Part shown: one piece after another, positions 55,604 to 63,612 of the stretch
Numbering within the stretch: the stretch's first letter is position 1
Layout: every line of letters begins with the position of its first letter
NCBI RefSeq assembly: GCF_014931605.1
Contig: NZ_CP053382.1
Location: 3,844,001 to 3,908,000 of the forward strand
Direction of reading: 5' to 3'
Source of the DNA: Halomonas sp. MCCC 1A13316
GTDB lineage: Bacteria; Pseudomonadota; Gammaproteobacteria; Pseudomonadales; Halomonadaceae
DNA length: 64,000 bases
Program-made: the position numbers and the translations under genes
Notes under the pieces: model-generated
Databases searched by the model: none
What the model saw: the letters and a program-made list of their open reading frames with translations, nothing else
What the model was told of the DNA's origin: nothing

Positions 55604-56064
55604 GTGTATGATTCCTCCTTGTACCTATTTGGATGCATTTAAATATATTGTATCTTTTTGGGTCGAATAAATAAACATATGAATACAAAAAACTGAATAG
55701 ACAGGCGCACCTCTTGAGGTATACCCAAAAAGACACATGCTTCAGTATAAAGCTGCTAGAGATAAGAAAAATAGATATAAATTCTTCCGGTGTGATTAAC
55801 TACATCATTATAAAATAATGTCTGCTGCTTATCTTTCGTCCGTTTTGCGACGCTGGTCGCCTTGGATATGAGTAAGATGGATGGTAGGCACCTTGCAGTT
55901 CCGGACACGGACGGCCAGCCAAATGCTGAAATTTGCAACAGGTCCGGCGGCCAAGGGCAGCCCTTCAGCCGACTCACATATGTCACTAAGCCAGAGACGG
56001 TAATAAGCAATAGGGGGATAGTGGCCTATGCAGCACCCTGCTAGGAACGCTTCAGTAAATAAAA
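55604..56064. other. Gene-free AT-rich spacer
   Basis: About 460 bases between the recombinase start and the ankyrin-repeat stop. It begins AT-rich (likely recombinase promoter region, 55604-55800). Only short ORFs without ribosome sites occur. No recognisable res site repeat was found by eye. Confidence 0.4.
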
Positions 56065-56610
56065 TTATAACATTGAACATCCGTCCATTCCGCAAGGCGG
56101 ATCATAAGTACCATGCCAACCTATTAATACGCGATCAAACGAATCTGAAAAATATCGTGCACCAGGTGGGATCTTTACCACCCCTCCAGCATAAGCCACA
56201 AGCATTGCTTCCCTTGCACAATGCTCTATGGCTTCCTCCCATCGGTCACTGCTTGGTCCTAAGTCGGAATCAGTGGAATTAGCCCACAGCGACCCCTCAT
56301 CGTGTAATGAACTCTGCAAGAGAGCAGCCAATTCGACAAACCCCTTTTCCACAGCCACATCCACAGCAGTTTTCCCGTCACGAGATGGCTTGTTAGCTGA
56401 AGCACCCAGTCGAATCAATTCTCTGCAAGCCTGGACATTTCCGAAATAAGCTGCTTGATGTAAAAAAGACCATCCAGATGTTTCCTTTTCATAGCGGCTA
56501 CATCGTTTCGCGATAACCGGGAAGTCCTTCCATTCGGATAAAACTTTTTGCCAGCGCCCTATTTTTGCCTGATCGTAGATTTCTTCTAAGATAACGTTCA
56601 GCTCACTCAT
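56065..56610 (-). CDS. Ankyrin-repeat protein
   Basis: A 181-residue soluble protein. Residues about 45-105 form two ankyrin-like repeats (GWSFLHQAAYFGNVQACRELIRLGASANKP and DGKTAVDVAVEKGFVELAALL). The C-terminal 75 residues (DRWEEAIEHCAREAMLVAYAGGV ... GWHGTYDPPCGMDGCSML) are of unknown type. GGAGGTGGC lies just before the ATG. Ankyrin repeats mediate protein contacts; the partner is unknown. It is in line with the other minus-strand accessory genes. Confidence 0.75.
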   Translation of the reverse strand: MSELNVILEEIYDQAKIGRWQKVLSEWKDFPVIAKRCSRYEKETSGWSFLHQAAYFGNVQACRELIRLGASANKPSRDGKTAVDVAVEKGFVELAALLQSSLHDEGSLWANSTDSDLGPSSDRWEEAIEHCAREAMLVAYAGGVVKIPPGARYFSDSFDRVLIGWHGTYDPPCGMDGCSML

Positions 56611-56740
56611 GCCACCTCCTTTATAAAGGATAATTTAAATAACCTTCCTAAACTTCTAACATCATCTGGAAAATATGCTCCAAACGGCCACAAGGTGACA
56701 TTCAGTAAATCTTAATGTAGCGCTCAACTTTGGGACAGGC

Positions 56741-56798
56741 ATTAAACGTCGAAGACCATTCCAAGTCTGCTCAATAATGGCGTGTGACAAGTTATCGC
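56741..56798 (-). repeat. attC-like site downstream of the FRG gene (weak)
   Basis: On the minus strand ATAAC (56795-56791) and GTTTAAT (56747-56741) bracket a 43-base imperfect palindrome with GTC and CCATT pairing with AATGG and GAC. Layout resembles an integron attC site, but core boxes deviate from RYYYAAC/GTTRRRY. Confidence 0.3.
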
Positions 56799-56847
56799 CA
56801 ACGTTTTTTCAAACCTCTCACCTCGGAGAAGTTTACGACTCACCTCA

Positions 56848-57774
56848 TCAAACCACATCTCGTAAAAAGCCATTTAAAGAGCGAGCATACCCTTCAAGAC
56901 CGGGAAACAATGATGCAGCATTTATGTTCATTCTTCCAAGCTCAAGCAGTGCTGAGTTATGCATATGCAATGGCAAAATAATTTTTACAAGCCCATGCTC
57001 AAAGCATTCCACGCCTCGAAAGTCACCAGCAACCCAAGGAGGCTCTTTATTTAAATTATCGTAATCATCTCTAACCATTCCTAGTGTAGTAAGAAGGTTA
57101 TCCTCAAAAGAGAAATCCAAATCCCCGGGCAGAACAAAAACACCTTGCTGAATTGATATTCTTTCATTGAGCCTCTCCGGCTCAACCGCCATAACTAGCT
57201 TTCTTGAGTGCTGATGAGAGAGATTTCTTTCAACAACATCACGACTTCTCTTGTGAAGCTCATAAATAGTTTCATTGTAACCCAAAGGTTTGTCAACATG
57301 CTCATATAGGCAATCCACGTTTAACGCCCATATCGCCGCGTCATCCTCAGCCATTTCCATGGCAAAAAATGCTGCTACATAGTACGAACTTGTAAAATCA
57401 AGTAGCCTGGTAGGGCCACCATAATGCTGGAGCAAAGAATACCATTCAAGCTTATTACCTAGCGGCGGTGGGTTTTCAATATAAAGATGCGCCCTTCGCT
57501 GGAACTCATTAAGTATAACTTTCTCTCTATTATCTAAGAAGTGTGTGGGAAAATCATTTCTTAGGCAGGCCCGCTCAAGGTTAGTACTCAAACCCCATGA
57601 GGAAGATGCTTGACCTCGAAAAATATACTGTGGCAAGCGAGACATGACAGCAACAGCTTCTTCCCAAGTTTCAGGGTAAAGAGCAATAGCCTTACCGATT
57701 CCAGTTTCAAAATTCACCGATGTTAACCCCCTGACTTTATGGTGAAGAGGATATTGGCAGCTATATTTAGCCAT
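56848..57774 (-). CDS. FRG-domain protein
   Basis: A 308-residue protein carrying the FRG domain signature: YIFRGQASSSWGLSTNLERACLRND at about residues 50-75 and LLQHYGGPTRLLDFTSSYYVAAFFAME at about 115-140. No membrane or signal segment. FRG-domain proteins of unknown chemistry are frequent in accessory and phage-defence regions. The ATG at 57772-57774 (MAKYSCQYPL) is used; an alternative start lies four codons upstream. Lower GC than the core, in line with transfer. It is followed by an attC-like palindrome and preceded by another after the nuclease-like gene. Confidence 0.82.
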   Translation of the reverse strand: MAKYSCQYPLHHKVRGLTSVNFETGIGKAIALYPETWEEAVAVMSRLPQYIFRGQASSSWGLSTNLERACLRNDFPTHFLDNREKVILNEFQRRAHLYIENPPPLGNKLEWYSLLQHYGGPTRLLDFTSSYYVAAFFAMEMAEDDAAIWALNVDCLYEHVDKPLGYNETIYELHKRSRDVVERNLSHQHSRKLVMAVEPERLNERISIQQGVFVLPGDLDFSFEDNLLTTLGMVRDDYDNLNKEPPWVAGDFRGVECFEHGLVKIILPLHMHNSALLELGRMNINAASLFPGLEGYARSLNGFLRDVV

Positions 57775-57864
57775 GGCCAAATGCAATATTTTCTAATTAA
57801 GAGAACTCATAAAGATTAACTAAAATTCTCCTATCGCCCAGAAGCGGACAATCAGAAGATATTC

Positions 57865-57912
57865 ATATAACGCCGCCATCACACGCTTGTCGGTTGCATG
57901 GCCTTGTTAAAT
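57865..57912 (-). repeat. attC site of the nuclease cassette
   Basis: On the minus strand the site runs ATTTAAC (57912-57906, perfect RYYYAAC) to GTTATAT (57871-57865). Inside, GCCATGCA pairs with TGATGGC with a single unpaired G, which is the extrahelical base typical of attC hairpins. The 3' end of the nuclease gene reads into it, encoding FNKAMQPTSV, a C-terminus style common in cassette genes. Length 48 bp. Confidence 0.7.
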
Positions 57913-58358
57913 GTTTGCTGGACAACTTCTCGGCTGTCCTCGTCAACCTCCCATATTTCTACGTCTTCTGGGATCAGGTGTCCGTAGGTTCGGACGTAGT
58001 ATTCAGCCAAAGTTTCTCGCCGTCTTTCACTTACATCTCTAAGAACAAACAGGATCTTCCTGTATCCTCTGGGCGCGACCAAGAAGTAGTACATTGCCTC
58101 ATTCCACACAGTGAGCTTTGCACTCGGAACGTTGTCGTTCGGTGCAGTCCACTTGTGACACTTACATTCGACGATGGTTTTCTGCTGTTTACAGCCCAGA
58201 TCGAAAGCGTGCAACTTCTTGTTTTCGGATACACCAACGGGAAGCTTAAGGTCGCTCTCAATGCCTTTCGCTGCAAACACACCTAGGGCGAGAGCCTCAA
58301 AATCTTTTCCCACGTGGGCGTTTGATATAGACCCGATGCGCTGGTGTGGCTTATTCAT
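57879..58358 (-). CDS. PD-(D/E)XK nuclease-like protein
   Basis: A 159-residue protein. Glu21 (HVGKDFEALAL), Asp53 (HAFDLGC) and Glu64-Cys-Lys66 (TIVECKCHKW) form a D-x10-E-x-K pattern with preceding helix, the layout of restriction-endonuclease-fold (PD-(D/E)XK) enzymes. Substrate unknown; the size would fit a nickase, a Holliday-type enzyme or a restriction-like effector. I used the ATG at 58356-58358, 12 bases after the previous attC-like palindrome, as expected for a gene cassette. The 3' end lies within its own attC. Confidence 0.7.
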   Translation of the reverse strand: MNKPHQRIGSISNAHVGKDFEALALGVFAAKGIESDLKLPVGVSENKKLHAFDLGCKQQKTIVECKCHKWTAPNDNVPSAKLTVWNEAMYYFLVAPRGYRKILFVLRDVSERRRETLAEYYVRTYGHLIPEDVEIWEVDEDSREVVQQTFNKAMQPTSV

Positions 58359-58370
58359 GTGATTGTGTCC

Positions 58371-58417
58371 ATTTAAAGCCAAAATCAGCCGCCGCGCTAG
58401 CCGTCGGCTGCATTTAC
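58371..58417 (-). repeat. Degenerate attC site of the HEPN-like cassette
   Basis: On the minus strand AAAT(G)CAGCCG pairs with CGGCTGATTT as a 10-bp stem with one extrahelical G, an attC hallmark. The outer core boxes are eroded: GTAAAT replaces the expected AAC box and TTTAAAT stands where GTTAAAT is expected. The site may no longer recombine. Confidence 0.55.
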
Positions 58418-59085
58418 TTTTTAGCGTCTCCGCCGGTAACAGAGACCACCAATGCCGACACGTTCGAAATGACACTCTCAGCCAAATCTAGCGCGGCATC
58501 AACATATGCTCTCTGAAAGAAGAGATCGCCTCCAAAAAAAACGACTCCATCATTTCGATTGGCGATTTCTTGAAATCGCTTTTCTTGTTGTGCCGTTGGC
58601 TGCCCGGAAAATCCACCATGCGCCTTGAAGTTCCTTATCTCGCGAAGATCGGATATGCGTTTCCATGTTTTATTTTCTAAATCAAATGGTGCCTCTAAGA
58701 CATAGTTAAAATATTTTTTCCATTGATCCTCAGGCGAACGCCCTCTCAAATCGGATAACCTCAGGTTAAGACTCTTCCGCTCCGCGAGAATGTCAGCACC
58801 GGTTTTTACTGAGTTTTCAATGAGCGACCATGTTGCGGTTAAAACCTGCGATCTCAGAAGCTGGGGGAATTCTTCTTTGGTTTCCTGTTCCAAGTGCTCT
58901 ATATGCTGATCGAATTCATGGCTATTCTTATCGACTCCGCTAGCAGAAAGTTTTGCCTTGGCACGCAACAATGTTTGGTCTGTTACGTAAGTCAGTTGCT
59001 CTTCGAAAGTCTCGTTGTAGGCGACCAATTTAGAGAGCCTGTACTCGAGATCAAATATTTTTAGATTAAATAAAAGATTTGCCAT
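58414..59085 (-). CDS. HEPN-like protein with R-x4-H motif
   Basis: A 223-residue helical protein. Residues 80-110 form a helix typical of HEPN folds (TATWSLIENSVKTGADIL). Residues 148-158 (REIRNFKAHGG) carry the R-x4-H motif (Arg151-His156) used by HEPN ribonucleases of toxin-antitoxin, abortive infection and CRISPR proteins. No second domain is recognised. GAGG-type ribosome site AAAGGAGAT precedes the ATG at 59083-59085. It sits between two attC-like palindromes. RNase activity is inferred, not shown. Confidence 0.6.
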   Translation of the reverse strand: MANLLFNLKIFDLEYRLSKLVAYNETFEEQLTYVTDQTLLRAKAKLSASGVDKNSHEFDQHIEHLEQETKEEFPQLLRSQVLTATWSLIENSVKTGADILAERKSLNLRLSDLRGRSPEDQWKKYFNYVLEAPFDLENKTWKRISDLREIRNFKAHGGFSGQPTAQQEKRFQEIANRNDGVVFFGGDLFFQRAYVDAALDLAESVISNVSALVVSVTGGDAKK

Positions 59086-59129
59086 GCTATTGGTATCTCC
59101 TTTCACCTTGGAACGAGCGTTGCAATTCA

Positions 59130-59201
59130 CGCTAACGCTTTGACTTTGCCGCGTACCAGAGCGCCAGCGTAGGTGCATCCGACAACAGCCATTTGTTATG
59201 G
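59130..59201 (-). repeat. attC-like site downstream of the helical-protein gene
   Basis: On the minus strand CCATAAC (59201-59195) opens and GTTAGCG (59136-59130) closes a 72-base element; the stop codon of the gene lies inside the first box. The TAACAAATG...GCGTTAG layout is VCR/attC-like, but the inner stem is weak by eye. Confidence 0.4.
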
Positions 59202-59960
59202 ATTTTGAAGTAGGCCAGTGACAGCGTCGGCAGCAGTCTGCCCCTTTTCAATTAGGTTCACATAAGCAGTTGCAATGCGATCAGCATCAACCACTGCATT
59301 TCCTGCTCGCTTCAACGAGGCCCACAATCCCGCCACCTTTGCAGCTTCTTCCCGATCATCCTCATTTCTCAGGTCGTCTGCGCGAGTCGCCAAATCCGCA
59401 AATCCCTCAGAGAATGCCTTTCGGATTGACTCCGCACCCTTAACTGGATACTGCTTGATAGATTTTTCGATAATATCCAGTTGTCCGGTGAGGAAATCAT
59501 ACACATGGCCAGACAATGAACTGTTTTCTATTTCCTGCCTCAGCTCCTGAACCCGATCAAGGATGTTCTGCAACTCTTCATGATCAATTGGCTCTTCCTC
59601 GGGAAGTAGCGCAGCACAATATTTCAGACAAAGCACCACATCAGGCTGAAGGTGTTTTTTGTAGTTCTTCCAAGGCGCGGCAAGATTGGTGACCGAAACT
59701 GTTTTCGAAACTCGCTCTAGGTATGGCCCGTACAAATCAGCAGGAATTTCGACGGTAGACATTAACCGGTAAATACTGTCCACCTCCTCTCGCACAAGCT
59801 GTAGTTGAGCATAGATTGGATGCGGATCTGATTTAGCAGTTGTTTCATCCAGGCCCAATAATGATGCCCACACCTCTGCCGTGGATTTATCATCCGGCTG
59901 GCTCGAAGCTTTTTGCACGACTGTAAGAATTCTATGTGCGGAATTTGTCATGTCAGCCAA
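59196..59960 (-). CDS. Helical protein of unknown function
   Basis: A 254-residue, mostly helical, soluble protein, acidic in the centre (EEEPIDHEELQNILDRVQELRQEIEN, likely coiled coil at about 120-150). The C-terminal region (ASLKRAGNAVVDADRIATAYVNLIEKGQTAADAVTGLL) is amphipathic. The start is TTG at 59958-59960 with GGAGGAG six bases upstream; an ATG nine bases later has poorer spacing. No catalytic motif is seen. It may work with the HEPN-like neighbour downstream. Confidence 0.7.
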   Translation of the reverse strand: MADMTNSAHRILTVVQKASSQPDDKSTAEVWASLLGLDETTAKSDPHPIYAQLQLVREEVDSIYRLMSTVEIPADLYGPYLERVSKTVSVTNLAAPWKNYKKHLQPDVVLCLKYCAALLPEEEPIDHEELQNILDRVQELRQEIENSSLSGHVYDFLTGQLDIIEKSIKQYPVKGAESIRKAFSEGFADLATRADDLRNEDDREEAAKVAGLWASLKRAGNAVVDADRIATAYVNLIEKGQTAADAVTGLLQNP

Positions 59961-60033
59961 ATGAGACTCCTCCTTTATTCATAAGAGTTGTATTATGTAG
60001 CATGCTTAATCTTCCATTTGAACGCGCATGCAC

Positions 60034-60050
60034 GTTTAACAATGTTATGC
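60034..60050. repeat. Collapsed attC-core-like junction
   Basis: GTTTAAC (60034-60040) and GTTATGC (60044-60050) abut with 3 bases between; on the minus strand they read GCATAAC and GTTAAAC, the latter a perfect GTTRRRY core. It looks like an attC with its interior lost, 74 bp before the first cassette gene. Confidence 0.3.
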
Positions 60051-60625
60051 TTCGCAATCGAACATATCTAATCCTATTGAAAATACTAGGAATTAAGTAT
60101 AGCTCGGCAGCATAACACCAGTCATTGTGCATACTGCGTATCCAATGAACGTGCTCGCTGCATCTGCCGGCAAGTCCGCTTTGGGTCGTTAAGGGCCATT
60201 CATATGATACGCCGGTTTAGAACGCTTCCCCTTAATGTGATCAGGCACGCTACTGCTAGGGAACCCTGACGCGAGCTGCGGCTCCCTTCCATGGCGGCCT
60301 GAGTTGACGCCATTCAGAGTCACGATAGCATCAGGTAGATACATACTTTCACACTACAGATTAATCAAATTTTCTTCGATAAGCGAATGGTGGTCTTGAT
60401 ACGTGTCCGTGAAATGCGCTGTTGATGAGGCCGCTGGGCTGGCGGCTGAATTGATGGAGGGATTTGGGGATGGAAAGCGAGCCAACACAAGACGAGGATG
60501 GGCGGTATCGAGCTAAGATAGTATTGACTAGGGCTACCTCGCCGGAAGGGACTGTCCTTGAGTACGGCCCGCACCACAAGAGAGCTTGTCGGCTGTCAGC
60601 GTCCTCACATGACGCCGGCTAATGT
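60051..60625. other. Non-coding stretch, probably decayed DNA
   Basis: About 575 bases with higher GC than the cassettes and short, unsupported ORFs only (for example 60361-60579 on the minus strand, without a ribosome site or known motif). No integron integrase, which would be expected near here, is visible. Confidence 0.4.
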
Positions 60626-60723
60626 TGAGTCATTGTGCCCAGTTCATTCATCAGACCCCTACTCCTAGCACGATCGATTAGCAGATGAGGCCTGGGTAGC
60701 TGCCAGCTAGGCACAATGACTCA
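60626..60723. repeat. 14-bp perfect inverted repeat
   Basis: TGAGTCATTGTGCC (60626-60639) and GGCACAATGACTCA (60710-60723) are perfect complements 70 bases apart. The right arm is also the first unit of the adjacent tandem repeats. This could be the joined ends of mobile elements. Confidence 0.65.
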
Positions 60724-60850
60724 CCACAACGGCTTCGGCAGCGCCCTACTCGGCACAATCACTCACCGCAACGGCTTAGTCAGCACCCTACTCGACGCAA
60801 ACACTCACCGGTACAGCCCTGACTATACACCATGGCTCACCACAACGGCC
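60710..60850. repeat. Block 1 of degenerate 42-bp tandem repeats
   Basis: The word actcacc recurs at 60719, 60761 and 60803 (exactly 42 bp apart), with a shortened copy at 60835. The unit also carries ccgCAACGGCtt and gGCACAATc. On the minus strand each unit contains GGTGAGTGA-TTGTGCC. Confidence 0.75.
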
Positions 60851-61336
60851 TCAACAGCTCTGATCTTGAGCAGTGCATTCTCCTTACCCCACTGTCTCCT
60901 TTCTCTCTCCGGGTAATGATTGTGCAAAGTTCAACGCTTTTAAGACCCTTTCCTTCTTATTACCAAGGCTCAGATGGTGACCAGGCAGTGGATGTGCTGT
61001 AAGCATCGCACCAGGCAGGGCTCATGTAGTAAGAGCAGCGCAACCGGCGCAGCAGGATCTGTGAGAGATCGTGCCCAGCTATATCTACCCCAAGGTTATC
61101 TTACCCAACTGCTCAAATTACGGCTTCCAGTCCGCAGAATGCCACCGAGTAGCTTCACGTACAGGCGGGACCTGGTGCCGATGCGGTGTGGGCAATGCAC
61201 CCGGCTGGTGAGGCGGGAGGCAGGCCAACATGCCACTCAGGGGAGACCTCCAGGACTGGGCTACGGATTCTCCCTACCCCGCTGCCCGATGTTCAAAATC
61301 CCAGCCTGGTTGGAGCGGGGTTGCTGAGGAACCGTG

Positions 61337-61655
61337 TTCGACTAGGCATGGATCGCTCACCACTTTCGGACTTTACTGTTCGACTAGGCACGGTCGCTCA
61401 CCAATTACCGGAGAGCCCCCGCTCGACTAGGCATGCACGCTCACCACTTTGCGGATGTGCCGTCCAACTAGATATGATCGCTCACCACTTTGCGGGATAT
61501 GCCGTACGACTAGGCATGGTCGCTCATCACTTTGCGGGATTTTGCCGTCTGACTAGGCATGACCGCTCACCACTTTGCGGGATTTGCCGTCCAACTAGGC
61601 ATGATCGCTCACAACTTTGCGGGATGTGCCGTCCGACTAGGCATGGTCGCTCAAC
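61337..61655. repeat. Block 2 of degenerate ~42-bp tandem repeats (8 copies)
   Basis: The word gctcacc (or a one-base variant) occurs at 61355, 61396, 61439, 61480, 61522, 61565, 61607 and 61649, at 41-43 bp steps. The unit contains cgactaggcatggtc, gctcaccactttgcgg and gatttgccgt. On the minus strand it reads GTGAGCGACCATGCCTAGTCG, related to block 1. It abuts the transposase remnant. Confidence 0.85.
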
Positions 61656-61905
61656 CTTTCTCAAGGCGCTCTTTCTTTCAGACCTCGTCAAGCGCATTGG
61701 TGAAGATCTACACAATGTGGAACCAGTCGAACGTCACGTGGGCGTTGGGAAAGCTATTCGCAACCCCTGCTCAGGAAAGCCTGAGACATCTCCCAGACTA
61801 CCTCCACGTGTTGTCCGGGTTGCCTCCATGCTCCGCTAGGAAGGCGATGAACGTCTTGATGGCGGCCTTGTCATGTCTATAGTCATCGTGGAGGCCATAG
61901 CCTAG
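61656..61905 (-). pseudogene. ISL3-family transposase remnant
   Basis: On the minus strand three frames together read as an ISL3-type DDE transposase segment: KTFIAFLAEHGGNPDN, then VEVVWEMSQAFLSRG in a second frame, then FPNAHVTFDWFHIV-stop-IFTNALDEV-stop-KKER in a third. This matches the family order (helix, DMSxAF, FDxFHVxKL, DEVRR). At least two frameshifts and two stops make it dead. Both gene ends are missing. Confidence 0.7.
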
Positions 61906-62102
61906 CTAGGAGAATTCCACGCCCAACGGCGAAGAGCCATATTTGAAGTCAGAAGTGCACATCCTTGGGCCTGAATCGAGCACCATCCACGATAGAGAGG
62001 CATAATAGACATTGGCTTCGGGGATGTGCAGAGCTATGCTTGCACCTAATGAGCAACCATCATGAATATTACAGTCGGTTATTTTATGTGTGCTAAACCA
62101 GT

Positions 62103-63587
62103 ATGTTAAATCTACAAAAAACTTGGAAGGTAATCGCGCGCTTTTTGATTCGCTGCCTAGCGGATAGACATCAAGTATCTGCGGCTTCGAGTGGTCCCTT
62201 GCACATCGTGGTTCCCAGGTGGGACGCCAAGCTGGGTGATGCGATCGTTTCATCCTTCTTCTTTCGGGAGGCGCGCAAGCTGAATGCGCGGGTGACTGTA
62301 CTGACGGTGCCGGAGCTTGCGGCACTACATTTGCAGGACTTTGGAGTTGACCGGGTCATAGTAACTGATGCGAATCCCGGCACCGCACAGCTCTTCAAGG
62401 TCGTGCGACAACTTGGCCGTGTGGATGTCGTAGTCCATCTGGTCGGAAGGATCCAGCCAGCAGAGATTCTATTTCTACGTTTTCTGAGACCGGCACGGGT
62501 CTATTCATTCGATGACGGCTTGCGGTGTGTCAACCGTAAGTTCGGTGCCGCAACGGCTGGCCTCAGTGTCCCCGAACGTTTCGAGCGAGTGCTCATGGAC
62601 CTAGGCGTAAGTGAAGTCGAGCGGAAATACATCGTCCCCCGGCCTTCACAGATTTACTGCGCCTTTGATGCCCCGCAAATACTTGTAAACCCCTATGCGA
62701 GCCGTCCCGACAAGAGCTTAGATTTTACCAAAGCGGTGTTGTTATTACGCGTCATGGCTGACGCCTATCCAGAGAAATCGGTCGGGATAATGTACAGCCC
62801 CTCTTCCCGCACAGACGCGCAGTACCTAGAGGCTGAAGTCAAACGCAAAAATGTCAAAGCCCTTAAAAGTTTGACAACCCCTGGAGAAGCTGCTGGATAC
62901 ATAAGCTGTGCGCAGGCGGTGGTCAGTGTTGATACCGCCATCGTACACATGGCGGTCGGTTTGGAAACAAGGCTAGTAGCCATTTACCCAGCCATGGGAA
63001 CTGAACACAATCCGTGGCTGCCACCGCCCTCGCCAAGAACCTCAGTGGTCTACAGTCAACAAGACGTACATCGGTATCACCGTACAGGAATGAAGGAAAT
63101 GAACGAATTTCAAGTCGAGGAGATAATTGCGAGCTTAGACAGTCTGTTGGCGACCGATATCGACTCTGACGAATTGCTTTCGTTTCAAGCGCGAATCGTT
63201 CCTGGCTTGGGGGTGGCCTCCAGGACTCTGGCCCGTCAGCTCCCCCTTATTAGCCTGAATTTTCCTGAAGTCAAAGGCTGTCATCCCGGAACTGTCAATC
63301 TGGAACTTGACCGCCCCCTGATCGTAAACAAGCCTGATCACCGAACTGCCCCACTCGCTTGGACACAGAGTGGCCGAACAACCGAGGTTTTTGACCTAGT
63401 AAGAATTGGGTTGGAGTTCGACCACGTGGAAAAAATAATACCGGCATGGCTATATATCGCCCATGCCTCCCCTCATAGACAAACTCCGACCATACATGAG
63501 GTGATTGCTGGCCCCATGGATCTAGCCGACGTATCAAGCTGCCGTGTTCACCTCCGCGCAAGCGCAGTGGCTCCAACGGAGTGTTAA
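62103..63587 (+). CDS. Glycosyltransferase family 9 protein with extra C-terminal domain
   Basis: A 494-residue protein. Residues 30-345 are GT9 (heptosyltransferase-like): PLHIVVPRWDAKLGDAIVSSFFFRE, then LVNPYASRPDKSLDF and SCAQAVVSVDTAIVHMAVGLETRLVAIYP. The last 130 residues (from IVPGLGVASRTL) form a second domain with GCHPGTVNLELDRPLIV and HEVIAGPMDLADV, reminiscent of CTP-dependent riboflavin kinase. Likely acts in surface polysaccharide synthesis. It has no clear ribosome site at ATG 62103. GC is lower than the core. Confidence 0.8.
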   Translation: MLNLQKTWKVIARFLIRCLADRHQVSAASSGPLHIVVPRWDAKLGDAIVSSFFFREARKLNARVTVLTVPELAALHLQDFGVDRVIVTDANPGTAQLFKVVRQLGRVDVVVHLVGRIQPAEILFLRFLRPARVYSFDDGLRCVNRKFGAATAGLSVPERFERVLMDLGVSEVERKYIVPRPSQIYCAFDAPQILVNPYASRPDKSLDFTKAVLLLRVMADAYPEKSVGIMYSPSSRTDAQYLEAEVKRKNVKALKSLTTPGEAAGYISCAQAVVSVDTAIVHMAVGLETRLVAIYPAMGTEHNPWLPPPSPRTSVVYSQQDVHRYHRTGMKEMNEFQVEEIIASLDSLLATDIDSDELLSFQARIVPGLGVASRTLARQLPLISLNFPEVKGCHPGTVNLELDRPLIVNKPDHRTAPLAWTQSGRTTEVFDLVRIGLEFDHVEKIIPAWLYIAHASPHRQTPTIHEVIAGPMDLADVSSCRVHLRASAVAPTEC

Positions 63588-63612
63588 GGCCTTACGAAAC
63601 TTGCCTTGGCCA

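Noticed and set aside
60361..60579. 72-codon minus-strand frame as a gene
   Set aside because: No ribosome site, no known motif, and it lies in a region of decayed mobile DNA.
61337..61655. Repeat block considered as a CRISPR array
   Set aside because: The period is 41-43 bp with similarity along the whole unit and no variable spacers between identical repeats; no cas genes are present.
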